From: CBDCFL01 sp965216135
GTDB lineage: Bacteria; Pseudomonadota; Alphaproteobacteria; Rhodobacterales; Rhodobacteraceae
Assembly: GCA_965216135.1 (NCBI GenBank)
Contig: CBDCFL010000022.1
Span: forward strand, 62,001-126,000
Reading direction: 5' to 3'
DNA length: 64,000 bases
Shown here: positions 25,980 through 33,936 of the stretch, piece after piece
Layout of the letters: each line of letters starts with the position of its first letter
Numbering within the stretch: position 1 is the stretch's first letter
Notes under the pieces: generated by a model
The model's database searches: none
What the model was told of the DNA's origin: nothing
The model's input: the letters and a program-made list of their open reading frames with translations, nothing else
Translations under genes and position numbers: made by a program

Positions 25980-26372
25980 TGGCAAACAAAAGAGGAACAG
26001 AGTCTACCTAAAAGTGGCCCTCAAATTGGGGGCAGGTCACAAGTACCCCTGTAGTGGATTATGGAGATTAGCTTTGATCGTTAGTTTCCAGGTTCGGTGC
26101 GCGGGAAGTTCATCGTCTTCTGCGTATCCTTCCAGTTCTTTTGCGGCCCATTCGGTTATTTCCCCAACATCGGCACGGGTAGCCACAATTCGCAATGCTG
26201 TAAGCACCTGTGCGGTGGATGCATCGAGGTTCCCGGCCAAGTCGGTTAGGGATTTCATGTTCTTGTCTCTTTGGGTTTCGCGTCATAGAGGCCGAGAGAG
26301 TATCACGCCGCCTGAAGGGGGGCTAGGACTGGCTATGCCTTCAGGCGTCCAGGCCGCCGGACGGGAGTCCAT

Positions 26373-26693
26373 ATGAGCCGACACCACACCCGCCTTGATG
26401 CACGCCGCTGGGCCGTCGTGCGCCGTGCCGTCTTCGAGCGCGACCGCTGGCGGTGCCGCCTGTGCGGCCGGGCAGGCCGGCTCGAATGCGATCACGTTTC
26501 CCCGCTGCAACGCGAGCCGGGCCAAGACCCCTACGACTGGAACGGTTTGCAGACCTTGTGCCGGGCCTGTCATATCGAAAAGACCCGCCGCGAAAACAGG
26601 CGGGAGCTAAGCCCGGCGGAGAGACAGTGGCGGGCGCTCGTTTCGGAACTATACGGGCACTCGTTTCGGAACTATAGTAGTGTCGCACTTTGA
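26373..26693 (+). CDS. Phage HNH endonuclease
   Basis: About 106 residues from ATG 26373, following GGGAGT. It has two zinc-binding CxxC pairs (CRLCGRAG and LCRACHIEKTRR) around the catalytic ECDHVSPLQR and the asparagine in DWNGLQTLC, the standard HNH layout. Phage HNH enzymes often work with terminase in packaging, consistent with its place between terminase and capsid genes. The last residues are affected by a 23-bp local duplication (CTCGTTTCGGAACTATA occurs twice, about 26638-26676) and by insertion of the small cassette that begins at 26676. The stop now comes from that cassette. Confidence 0.88.
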   Translation: MSRHHTRLDARRWAVVRRAVFERDRWRCRLCGRAGRLECDHVSPLQREPGQDPYDWNGLQTLCRACHIEKTRRENRRELSPAERQWRALVSELYGHSFRNYSSVAL

Positions 26694-27240
26694 AATTTAG
26701 CGCTTGCGGTACGTCTTCGGCCAGTTCGGCTTCGCTGCCCGTGCGTCGATCTTTCGGGAGGGAAACACGCAATGAAATTTTTTCTCGCAGGGATACTCTG
26801 TTTGACGGCGGCGGTCGGCGGAGACGGCATCTCTGCGAATGCGGCGGTCATTGCTTCGTGCGGACCCATGGAAGGCTACAGTTACTTCTACGGGAATGAG
26901 CTTGCTGGCAATGCTCCCGGCTGGGAACAGGGATCATTGAAGACCACTACGATATTCCTAGGAACGGACAAGGTCGAAGAGGTGGTTCTGAAGAGCAAGC
27001 TGAGCGAGGAAGATTGGACAAGAAGCACCAGCGATACGGTGCTCACGTGGTCGAGGTCACGCGACAAGGCTCCATTCGCCATATCCTGATCCTGTGGGGA
27101 CCGGTCACGGAGCTCTATGCGCTCGACACGGAGAAGAAGAATCTCTCACTCGTGTCCCAAAAGTCCGGACTGGTCGAGGTGACCCACGCTTTCGTAGGAA
27201 AGTGCGAATGAGGCACCAGATTTCAAACTGAGACACTACC
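26676..27240. mobile_element. Non-autonomous mobile insertion cassette (565 bp) with a secreted-protein cargo
   Basis: The inverted ends match: left AGTAGTGTCGCACTTTGAAA, right read inward GGTAGTGTCTCAGTTTGAAA. The cassette is flanked by a perfect 8-bp target duplication, GGAACTAT (26668-26675 and 27241-27248). It holds no transposase; the only gene encodes a small secreted protein. This matches the concept of a MITE-like mobile cassette mobilised by a transposase elsewhere. The 8-bp duplication fits an IS1595-type transposase, but these ends differ from those of the IS1595 copies here. Confidence 0.85.
26772..27211 (+). pseudogene. Cargo gene: small secreted protein, frameshifted
   Basis: From ATG 26772 (GGGAGGGAAACACGCA upstream) the frame begins MKFFLAGILCLTAAVGGDGI and has a signal peptide ending near SANAA. 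The mature part continues SCGPMEGYSYFYGNEL and TTTIFLGTDKVEEVVLKSKL. Near 27012 the sensible reading switches frame to YGAHVVEVTRQGSIRHILIL, YALDTEKKNLSLVSQKSG and VEVTHAFVGKCE, ending at 27211. With the shift repaired the protein has about 146 residues, with one cysteine near each end of the mature part that could pair. No family recognised. A secreted protein as sole cargo of a mobile cassette is unusual. Confidence 0.7.
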
Positions 27241-27264
27241 GGAACTATTGACAGCGTGCGACTA

Positions 27265-28145
27265 GGGGGTGTTGACGTTCATCGTGTTTGAATGACGATT
27301 GCAGCAAGCGAGATGAATGCTTTGAAGCTGTCATCTGTTTTGCAGGAACGCATTGCGATCCCTCTGTATTCCTTCAGCTTTCCGAAGAAGTTTTCGACCA
27401 GGTGACGCCATTTGTAGGTGTGGCGGTCGAACTCCGCCGGGAAGCGGCGGTTTGATTTTGGAGGGATTACCGGCTCGATCCCGGCACTGGTCAGCGCTTC
27501 GCGCAGCCAGTTCGCGTCGAAGGCACGGTCGGCGAGAAACTGGTCGCAGGTGAGGCCCTCGATCAGTGCGGCGGTACCCCGCAGGTCATGCGCCTGACCG
27601 GGCAGAAGGCGGAAGTCGATCAGATTGCCGAGCGCGTCCGTCAGAGCTATGATCTTTGTCGTTATCCCGCCGCGAGAGCGTCCGATGGCTTGGCTTTGAG
27701 TCCCCCTTTTGCGCCCTGACCGTGTCGGTGGACTTTGACGATACTACCGTCGATCATCGTGTATTCGAAGTCTGCATCTTCGGCTAATACCCTGAACATA
27801 CGATAGAAAGCGTCGGCCCTCACCCACCTTCGGAAGCGCTTGAACACGCTGTTCCAGCGCCCGAACTCTTCCGGCAGGTCGCGCCAGGGGCATCCGGTCC
27901 GCGAGATCCAGAGAACTGCCTCGACAAACCGGCGCGGGTCAGGGCCGGTGCGACCGGGGTCGCATTCCCGGCCAAGGCAGTGCGGTGCGATGACAGCCCA
28001 TTGGATGCGTCGGTCAGAACTGTGCGCCATCAAGCGATGACAGCCCATTGGGCGTCGGTCAGAACTGGCGGATGCTGCTCTCCTCTGTTTGCAACCTTGA
28101 ATCAGTCATCAGCCGATTTGGGAATCCCTAAACGTCAACAAGCCC
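27265..28145. mobile_element. IS5-family element, IS427-like (881 bp)
   Basis: Inverted ends are GGGGGTGTTGACGTT (left) and GGGCTTGTTGACGTT (right, inward), each flanked by TA, which fits a 2-bp duplication. One transposase gene in two overlapping frames fills it. It inserted 16 bp from the small cassette. Confidence 0.85.
27279..28030 (-). CDS. IS5-family (IS427-like) transposase in two frames
   Basis: The first frame (start near 28030: MAHSSDRRIQWAVIAPHC) has RTGCPWRDLPEEFGRWNS and the catalytic DGSIVKVHRHGQGAKGG. It ends at 27662. The second frame, one base back, continues with AIGRSRGGITTKIIALTDAL, the aspartate of DRAFDANWL, and the glutamate region HLVENFFGKLKEYRGIA, ending at 27279. 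The switch lies at AAAAGGGGG (about 27702-27710), the usual frameshift site of this group, so the two frames likely make one 250-residue transposase. The 5' end is unusual: the segment GATGACAGCCCATTGG is present twice (27989 and 28036), which altered the N-terminus. Confidence 0.8.
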
Positions 28146-28278
28146 TAGTGGCAAATACTGTGAAAAGTCCCCTACTGCGAGGGTGTGGGACAATGGCACC
28201 GCACCTTTGCATGGGGACAATTCATGACTTCTACCCAAAAGCGCCTTCGCGATCTTCGCGAGCGGCAATCCAAAGAAC

Positions 28279-29390
28279 CGTGCCTATCCGGTTGTCACCC
28301 ACACCCACTACATCTAGGGTGCTCCCAGTCGCCCGAGTAAAGCTCGGCGTAAGTGGGAGCGGTGACATCGCCAGCGATTCCGAGCAGGGACCGGAAGGCG
28401 TTGAACGGGTAGAACCGCCTGTTGAAGCGGAAGGTGAACTCGTTGAGGTAGGCTTGGAGGTGCTGGTGGCTCACGCCGTGATGAATGCCACTCAGCCACG
28501 TCTTCAGGTTGGCGAAGACGAGATGAATGATCGGCAGATACTCCTCAGCGACCTGGGAGTTGCCTCGCTCGGCGACGGCGAGGTGTTTGTAGCCGCGCTT
28601 GGCGAGGCTGGTATAGCCGGACCAATCGTCGGTGATGACCGACGCACCCGAAGTAACGGCGCCCTCGACAAAGCCGCAGAGCGATTCCGCGCTGCGGTCT
28701 GGCACGACAGCGAGTCGGACACGTCCGGCGTAGCGACCGCCCTTCCGCTTATCGAGCTTGGTTCCCGGCTTGCGCTGTCGCACTTCAACGGCGCTGGCGA
28801 CAAGAAGCTTGTGGTGAACGCCCCGGCCCTTGCCGCGCGTGCGGCCGCCGACCCAGGTTTCGTCGACTTCGACATGGTCGCAGGCCTCGCTGCCGATGCG
28901 GTCCTGATCCGGCCGAACCATACCAGCGCGGAGCTTGTGGAGGATCTGAAAGGCGGTTTCGTAACGGGAAAGCCCGACCTGGCGCTGGAACTGTGTGGCA
29001 GACATGCCGGGCGTCTGGTTGGCAACCAGATAGGCCGCCCAGAACCATACGCCCAGCGACGTATGGGAGCGCTCCATGACCGTCCCCGCCGTCAGCCCGG
29101 TGTCGCGGCGGCACTTTCGACAGCGCAAGACGCCGGGCCGGCTGGTGAAGCGGAACGGCTCTGCCGCCGTCTGGCAATGGGGGCAGACGAACCCGTCACC
29201 CCACCGCGCCTTCTCCAGGTAGGCGGCACAGGCCGCGTCATCCGGGAAAAGTCGTTGAAACTCGGGAAGCGACCGCGGAAACGAAAGGTCTTCGCGCTGC
29301 GGAACATCCATCCCCGCTTCGTCCGCCTCCCGAGCCACTCGACGCCACACCCTACATATAGTGGGTGTGGGTGACAACCGGATAGGCACG
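28279..29390. mobile_element. IS1595-family element, copy 2 (1112 bp)
   Basis: Same length, ends and orientation as copy 1, with a different perfect 8-bp target duplication, CAAAGAAC (28271-28278 and 29391-29398). Only a handful of base differences from copy 1 were seen (for example in the codon giving DLSFPR instead of DLSVPR). It interrupts the capsid gene at codon 19. Confidence 0.97.
28295..29311 (-). CDS. IS1595-family transposase, copy 2
   Basis: 338 residues, nearly identical to copy 1, with all zinc-ribbon cysteines and the VDETWVGGR, TDDWSGYTS and HHGVSHQHL motifs intact. Substitutions seen include V to F near residue 11, S to N in YLVANQTPG, R to L and D to N in IIHLVFANLK, and C to Y in RRFYPFNAF. 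Two full copies with separate target duplications indicate recent transposition. Confidence 0.95.
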   Translation of the reverse strand: MDVPQREDLSFPRSLPEFQRLFPDDAACAAYLEKARWGDGFVCPHCQTAAEPFRFTSRPGVLRCRKCRRDTGLTAGTVMERSHTSLGVWFWAAYLVANQTPGMSATQFQRQVGLSRYETAFQILHKLRAGMVRPDQDRIGSEACDHVEVDETWVGGRTRGKGRGVHHKLLVASAVEVRQRKPGTKLDKRKGGRYAGRVRLAVVPDRSAESLCGFVEGAVTSGASVITDDWSGYTSLAKRGYKHLAVAERGNSQVAEEYLPIIHLVFANLKTWLSGIHHGVSHQHLQAYLNEFTFRFNRRFYPFNAFRSLLGIAGDVTAPTYAELYSGDWEHPRCSGCG

Positions 29391-30635
29391 CAAAGAACGT
29401 GGTCGCATGGCCGAGCTGGCCCTGCTCGAAACCCTGAGCGACGAACACCGCGCGGAACTCGACACGATTGAGTCGGGCGTCCCGGACCTTGAACGGCAAC
29501 TCCGCGCCGCCACGATCGCCGCCGAGGACGAAGAGCGCGAGCAGCGGGCCGCCGGCACCGGCGCGGCCCAGCCCGAAGGCGACGCGGAGACGCGCGAGCG
29601 GGCGGCGCTTCGGGAGAAAGTGTCGCTGAGTGCCTATGTGTCCGCCGCAATCGAGCAGCGCGCCGCCGATGGCACCGCCGCCGAGTACAACGCAGCGTTG
29701 TGACTCGCCGGAAATCGTTTCCCGCTCGAATTGCTGGCGCCACCCGAGCAGCGCGTCGCCCGCGTCGAAACCCGAGCGACGACGAACATGGACACCATTA
29801 CCACGCCGCGCCGGTGGCTCGACCGGTTGTTTGCCGGCACCGCCGCCGCGCGCGTTGGGATCACCATGGAAAGCGTGCCGGTGGGCTCCGCGTCCTATCC
29901 CGTTACCACGGCGGGCGCCAGCGCGGCCCAGCGGGCGCGCTCCGTCGACTCCGCCGCCGATGCCGCGTGGACCATTGGCGTAACCGAAATGAAGCCCAAG
30001 CGAAACGCGGTCCGCCTGCTGTTCAGTGTCGAGGACGCAGCGCGAATTCCGGGATTGGAAAGCGCGTTGACCCGCGATCTGCGGATGGCGCTGACCGAGG
30101 GCGTCGACTGGGCGATCTTCCTTGGCGACGGGGGCGCGACCGGCACGGATGCCGACATAACCGGCTTGCAAACGGCGGCCATCACCGAGCAGACCTTGAC
30201 CCAAGCGAACAAGGTTCTCGGACCGGGAACGCTGGCCGCGTTCACCGGACTCGTCGACGGCATCCACGCCATGTCCCTGGGCGACCTTAAAGTGGTCGCG
30301 GCGGTCGGCGCCTGGCGGTTGTGGGAGAACACGATCATCAACAGCACCGCTGACAACCAGACCTTGGGCGCGTTCCTTCGCATGGCCGGGCTCATGTGGT
30401 CGGCGCGCGGGGAGATTGAGACCGACACCGCCAACGGCGATTTTGGCACCTTCATTGGCCGGGGCATGGGTCTCGACGGCGCCGGTGTCGCGGCGGTTTG
30501 GGAAGCCGGCGAACTGATCCGCGATCCCTACAGCGGCGCCGCCAAGGGCGAAGTTGCTCTAACCCTTTGTTATCTGTGGGACTTCGCCTTGCCACGTCCG
30601 GCCAACTTCGCCCGCATTAAATTCGTGACGTAGCC

Positions 30636-31151
30636 GTGGCCGCCGTCGAGCGCCGCACCGCCGCGACCGAAATCCGCGTCGAGGGGCGCCGGCTGACCGG
30701 GACCGTCATGAAGTACGGCGACGTTTCACCGTCGCATCGGGAACGGTTTGAGCCGGGATCGTTGCGGATGGCTGAGGCCGTTCACCTCGACCTAGACCAC
30801 GATCCCGAGCGCGCGGTGGCTTGGCACCCTGGCGGCGGACTCGCGCTCGCCGGTGGTAGCGACGCGATAACTATGCGGGCCGAGCTACCGCCAATTCCCG
30901 CCGCTGATCGCGCCCTGGCCGAGGTCCGGGCCGGCAAGGTGACGGGCCTTTCCGTCGAATTCCGGGCCGTGCGCGAAGGGCAGTTTCAACTGCAAAACCG
31001 TTCAAGTGGCTGCTTTCCCCGTGACACAATAGGGATTGTGAACCCTTTGGCAGCGCTTAACCTCACTTTGGAAGGGCGCTGCTTTCTTTGGGAAATGGGC
31101 TGGCAAATGGAACGCGACACCAGCCTGGAAAGATATGAAGGCAGAAAATAG
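30636..31151 (+). CDS. Phage prohead protease (HK97 type), C-terminally truncated
   Basis: GTG start at 30636, 2 nt after the capsid stop. The first 113 residues match the S78 prohead protease family: EIRVEGRRLTGTVMKYGD, RFEPGSLRMAEAVHLDLDHD (catalytic His in this stretch), and RAGKVTGLSVEFRAVREGQ, which has the catalytic serine. After about 30975 the frame reads LQNRSSGCFPRDTIGIVNPL, unrelated to the family, and ends at 31151. A deletion or recombination therefore removed the C-terminal third. The order capsid-then-protease is the reverse of the common protease-then-capsid order. Confidence 0.75.
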   Translation: MAAVERRTAATEIRVEGRRLTGTVMKYGDVSPSHRERFEPGSLRMAEAVHLDLDHDPERAVAWHPGGGLALAGGSDAITMRAELPPIPAADRALAEVRAGKVTGLSVEFRAVREGQFQLQNRSSGCFPRDTIGIVNPLAALNLTLEGRCFLWEMGWQMERDTSLERYEGRK

Positions 31152-31166
31152 AATTTCGTTGCCTTA

Positions 31167-32135
31167 GAGTCCGTCCGGAGACTTTATGTAGGATTACAGA
31201 GTTTTCGGAGCATGAGTCGAATGGACGCGAGCTTGATGAAGGCGAGCGCGTTGCGGTTGAGGTTCTCCCAGTCCTTGGCCAGTCGGCGGCAGCGGTTGAG
31301 CCAGGCGATGGTGCGTTCGACCACCCAACGCCTGGGCTGGACGACGAAGCCCTTCACCCGATCGGATCGCTTGACGATCTCGGTCTCGAGATCGGGCAGG
31401 ATGCCGGCCAGGGCGCGGTGAAAGACCGGCCCCTGATAGGCGCTGTCGGCGAACAATTTCCCGAGAAAGGGAAACAGACCGAACAAGGTCGCCAGCAGCG
31501 CGAGACCGCCGTCGCGATCCTGAACGTCGGCGGCGGTGACGATGCCGTGCAGCAGCAAGCCTTGCGTATCGACCAGAACATGCCGCTTCTTGCCCTTGAT
31601 CAACTTGCCGGCATCGAAGCCGTGGCTGTCGATGCGAGCCCCCCTTTTTCAGCGCTTTTCACACTCTGACTGTCGATGATGCAGGCCGTGGGGCTGGCTT
31701 CGCGCGCGGCTTTCTCGCGGCACTTGAGGTAGAGCGCATGATGGATGCGATCCAGCGTGCCGTCCCAGTTCCACAGGCCGAGGTACTCATGCACGGTGCT
31801 TCTGGGCGGCAAATCCTTGGGCAGCGCGCGCCACTGGCAGCCGGTGCTCAGAATGTACATCACGCCGTTGATCACCTCGCGGATAGCGACGCGCCGTTTG
31901 CCGCCGCCGGGCTTGCCCGGCGGGATCAGCGGCTCGATATGCGCCCATTCCGCATCGGTCAGGTCGCTCGGATAACGCAGTTTGTCGCGGTTGTAGCGCG
32001 GGCGGTTGTCGGCAGTCCACATGGGGCACCTCAAGAGCAAATTCACCACCCCAGAGAATCACAGCTGATTCAGCTCTTCAAGAGGGCGCGCCGGATAACC
32101 GATTCATCCGACTCATAAAGTCCCCGGACGGACAC
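31167..32135. mobile_element. IS5-family element (969 bp) with 3-bp target duplication
   Basis: Ends are GAGTCCGTCCGGAGACTTTATG on the left (pattern given in two parts: GAGTCCGTCC, GGAGACTTTATG) and GTGTCCGTCCGGGGACTTTA read inward on the right. A TTA duplication flanks it (31164-31166 and 32136-32138), fitting the TNA target of IS5 relatives. It closes the prophage region on the right. Confidence 0.88.
31184..32022 (-). CDS. IS5-family transposase in two frames
   Basis: The first frame starts at ATG 32022 (MWTADNRPRYNRDKLRYPSD) with AEWAHIEPLIPPGKPGGGKR and the first catalytic Asp in IIDSQSVKSAEKGG. The second frame, one base back, continues RIDSHGFDAGKLIKGKKRH, VLVDTQGLLLHGIVTAADVQ, the Asp in LFADSAYQGP and the Glu in RRWVVERTIAWLNRCRRL. 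The switch is at AAAAAGGGGGG (about 31642-31652). Joined, they give 279 residues. This is likely programmed frameshifting rather than damage, because the other IS5 element here has its junction at the equivalent A-run/G-run. Confidence 0.85.
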
Positions 32136-32376
32136 TTAGGGGAAATTGGCGGTTCATGCGGCCGTCTAGCTATCGACCGCAGTTCAGCGAATGTCGTGGA
32201 AGGGCTCGGAGCCGACATTAGCCATCCCCCGAATTTCCCGTGTGAGGTGTGGAGAGCTCGACAATCCTGTCCAAAAACGGTCATTTTTGGCATACCGGCT
32301 GCCATACCGGTTGGCATATACTTTGCAATACACTTGTTTCGTTATATATCAGGCCGTTAACCTGAAAATTCTGGCG

Positions 32377-33750
32377 TCAGCAATTCGGCACATTCACCGC
32401 CAACCCCCCAAGCGAAGTTTCCTTGAATTTCTCGCTCATATGCAGGCCGGTCTGGCGCATGGTTTCGATGCAGGCGTCAAGCGGCACCAAATGCGTGCCA
32501 TCGCCGCGCAGGGCCAGGCTGGCGGCACTGACAGCCTTGATGGCACCCAGACCGTTGCGCTCGATGCACGGCACCTGCACCAACCCTTTGACCGGATCGC
32601 AGGTCATGCCCAGGTGATGCTCCAGCGCAATTTCCGCTGCATTTTCAACTTGTTCCGGCGTTCCGTCCAGAACGGCGCAGATACCCGCGGCGGCCATCGC
32701 TGCGGCGCTGCCCACCTCGGCCTGGCACCCGGCTTCGGCCCCACTGATCGAGGCATTGAATTTGACCAGCCCGCCGATGGCCGCAGCGGTCAGCAGGAAC
32801 TCGTCAATGCGCGAGGGCGTCGCGCCGGGGACATGATCCAGCCAATAGCGAATGACCGCGGGCAAAACCCCGGCGGCACCATTTGTCGGTGCTGTCACAA
32901 CCTGGCCACCTGCAGCATTCTCCTCATTCACCGCCATCGCGTAGGCACACATCCAGTCGTTGATCGTATGCGGTGGTTTCAGGTTCAGCCCGCGCTCGGC
33001 CAAAAGCGCATCATGGATGCCCTTTGCCCGGCGTTTGACATTCAGCCCGCCGGGCAGGATGCCGTCGGTTTTCAGGCCGCGCTCGATGCAATCGTTCATC
33101 ACCTGCCAGATCCGCGCGATACCGGTCTCCAGCGGAGCCTGGCCATCGCGCGCGATTTCGTTGGCGCGCTTCATTTCGGCGATGGACTGGCCGGAGGTCT
33201 CGGCCATTTGCAGCATTTCAACAGCGGATTTGAATGGGTAGGGAACCTCAACGCCGACGTCCGTGGTGCTGCCCGCAGCCAGTTCGTCTTCGGTCACTAC
33301 AAAGCCGCCGCCGATGGAATAATACGTCTCTTGCAGGATCACGTCTCCCTGCGCGTCGGTGGCCATCAGGATCATGCCATTGGCGTGGCCCGGCAGATTG
33401 GGGCCGTAATCAAAGATCAGATCATCCTTGGGGATGAAGGCCAGCGGGCCAAGCCCCTTTGGTGTGACCTGCCCGGTTTCGCGTATCGCCGCCAACGCGG
33501 CCTCGGCCTTGGCATGGTCATAGGTGTCCGGCAAAAATCCGGCCAGCCCAAGGATCGTGGCGCGGTCAGAGGCATGGCCGACGCCGGTAAACGCCAGCGA
33601 ACCGTGGAGCGAACCGCGCAGCCCGTGCGCGCCAAAAGGCGAATCGCGCAGCAGGTCGAGAAAACGCGCAGCCGCCACCATCGGACCCATCGTATGGGAC
33701 GATGACGGGCCGATGCCCACTTTGAACATGTCGAAAACGGATAAAAACAT
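32377..33750 (-). CDS. sdaA: L-serine ammonia-lyase (L-serine dehydratase), iron-sulfur type
   Basis: Converts L-serine to pyruvate and ammonia in the cytosol. The 457-residue single-chain enzyme starts MFLSVFDMFKVGIGPSSSHT, the hallmark SSSHTMGPM motif of the beta domain. The alpha domain carries the cluster cysteines, in GAEAGCQAEVGSAAAMAA, in HHLGMTCDPVKGLVQVPCIERN, and near the C-terminus. Length matches the bacterial one-chain type. It is preceded by GGTGAG and is divergent from rpiA. The 240 bp between it and the IS5 element contain short direct repeats (GGCATACCGG, GCCATACCGG, GGCATAT) but no gene. Confidence 0.96.
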   Translation of the reverse strand: MFLSVFDMFKVGIGPSSSHTMGPMVAAARFLDLLRDSPFGAHGLRGSLHGSLAFTGVGHASDRATILGLAGFLPDTYDHAKAEAALAAIRETGQVTPKGLGPLAFIPKDDLIFDYGPNLPGHANGMILMATDAQGDVILQETYYSIGGGFVVTEDELAAGSTTDVGVEVPYPFKSAVEMLQMAETSGQSIAEMKRANEIARDGQAPLETGIARIWQVMNDCIERGLKTDGILPGGLNVKRRAKGIHDALLAERGLNLKPPHTINDWMCAYAMAVNEENAAGGQVVTAPTNGAAGVLPAVIRYWLDHVPGATPSRIDEFLLTAAAIGGLVKFNASISGAEAGCQAEVGSAAAMAAAGICAVLDGTPEQVENAAEIALEHHLGMTCDPVKGLVQVPCIERNGLGAIKAVSAASLALRGDGTHLVPLDACIETMRQTGLHMSEKFKETSLGGLAVNVPNC

Positions 33751-33936
33751 CTTAGCTCACCGAGGTTATTGCGCGCCATCCCGATTTGCCACGCATTCTA
33801 GCCGATCACCGGTCGAAATACGACCTTTCGCGAACGCCAAGGGACAGCACGCGGCGCGTTTGCCACGATGGTGACTAATCGCTCGCGCGCTTTGGTCAAC
33901 GCGCCTATAAAGGTGCCAAAGCGGGGAATCGCAGGC

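Larger units (their letters stand above)
24741..26039. mobile_element. IS3-family element, IS407-type ends (1299 bp)
   Basis: The left end starts TGACCTGCTCCCCGAAAA; the right end read inward is TGACCTGCCCCCAATTTG. A 4-bp target duplication, CAAG, is present at 24737-24740 and 26040-26043, as expected for the IS407 group. It holds orfA (with a stop codon) and orfB, and sits inside the AbiTii-like gene. Confidence 0.93.
24304..26258 (-). pseudogene. AbiTii-like abortive-infection protein, split by the IS3 element and frameshifted
   Basis: Reading from ATG 26258: MKSLTDLAGNLDASTAQVLT, LRIVATRADVGEITEWAAKE, LEGYAEDDELPAHRTWK. The pattern (helix, then EWxxxELxGY, then DELPxxR) is that of AbiTii-domain proteins, associated with phage abortive infection. 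At QGYL the frame enters the IS3 element. On the other side the same frame resumes at IDVHVGDFAVEEKYRKG and continues to ECEKKEVDL. There a one-base change in a C-run (about 24428) shifts to RWGEDDKTNPEERAKW and the natural end ITGGG at 24304. Removing the 1299-bp IS, one 4-bp target copy and one base leaves 217 codons. The gene lies convergent to the terminase inside the prophage, consistent with a superinfection-defence cargo gene. The family call is by eye. Confidence 0.75.
28224..30633 (+). pseudogene. HK97-type phage major capsid protein, split by IS1595 copy 2 and an in-frame TGA
   Basis: The start ATG 28224 follows ATGGGGACAATTC. The first 18 codons (MTSTQKRLRDLRERQSKE) run into the IS1595 target site. 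The frame resumes after the element as RGRMAELALLETLSDEHR, a coiled-coil scaffold-like (delta) domain rich in Glu and Arg. An in-frame TGA at 29701-29703 interrupts AAL-x-LAGNRFPLELLAPPE. The rest is the capsid shell: ITMESVPVGSASYPVTTAGA, FSVEDAARIPGLESALTRDL, GVDWAIFLGDGGATGT and the C-terminal LTLCYLWDFALPRPANFARI. Removing the IS and one 8-bp target copy gives exactly 430 codons. The coiled coil plus shell is the HK97 fold. Confidence 0.85.

Noticed and set aside
32139..32376. Possible tRNA or attachment site beside sdaA as prophage border
   Set aside because: Only short repeats (GGCATACCGG-like) are visible; no cloverleaf or matching core was found at the left border near 20326.
32191..33705. 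A 504-codon frame opposite sdaA
   Set aside because: The serine dehydratase motifs on the other strand are unmistakable; this frame starts in intergenic DNA and has no motif.
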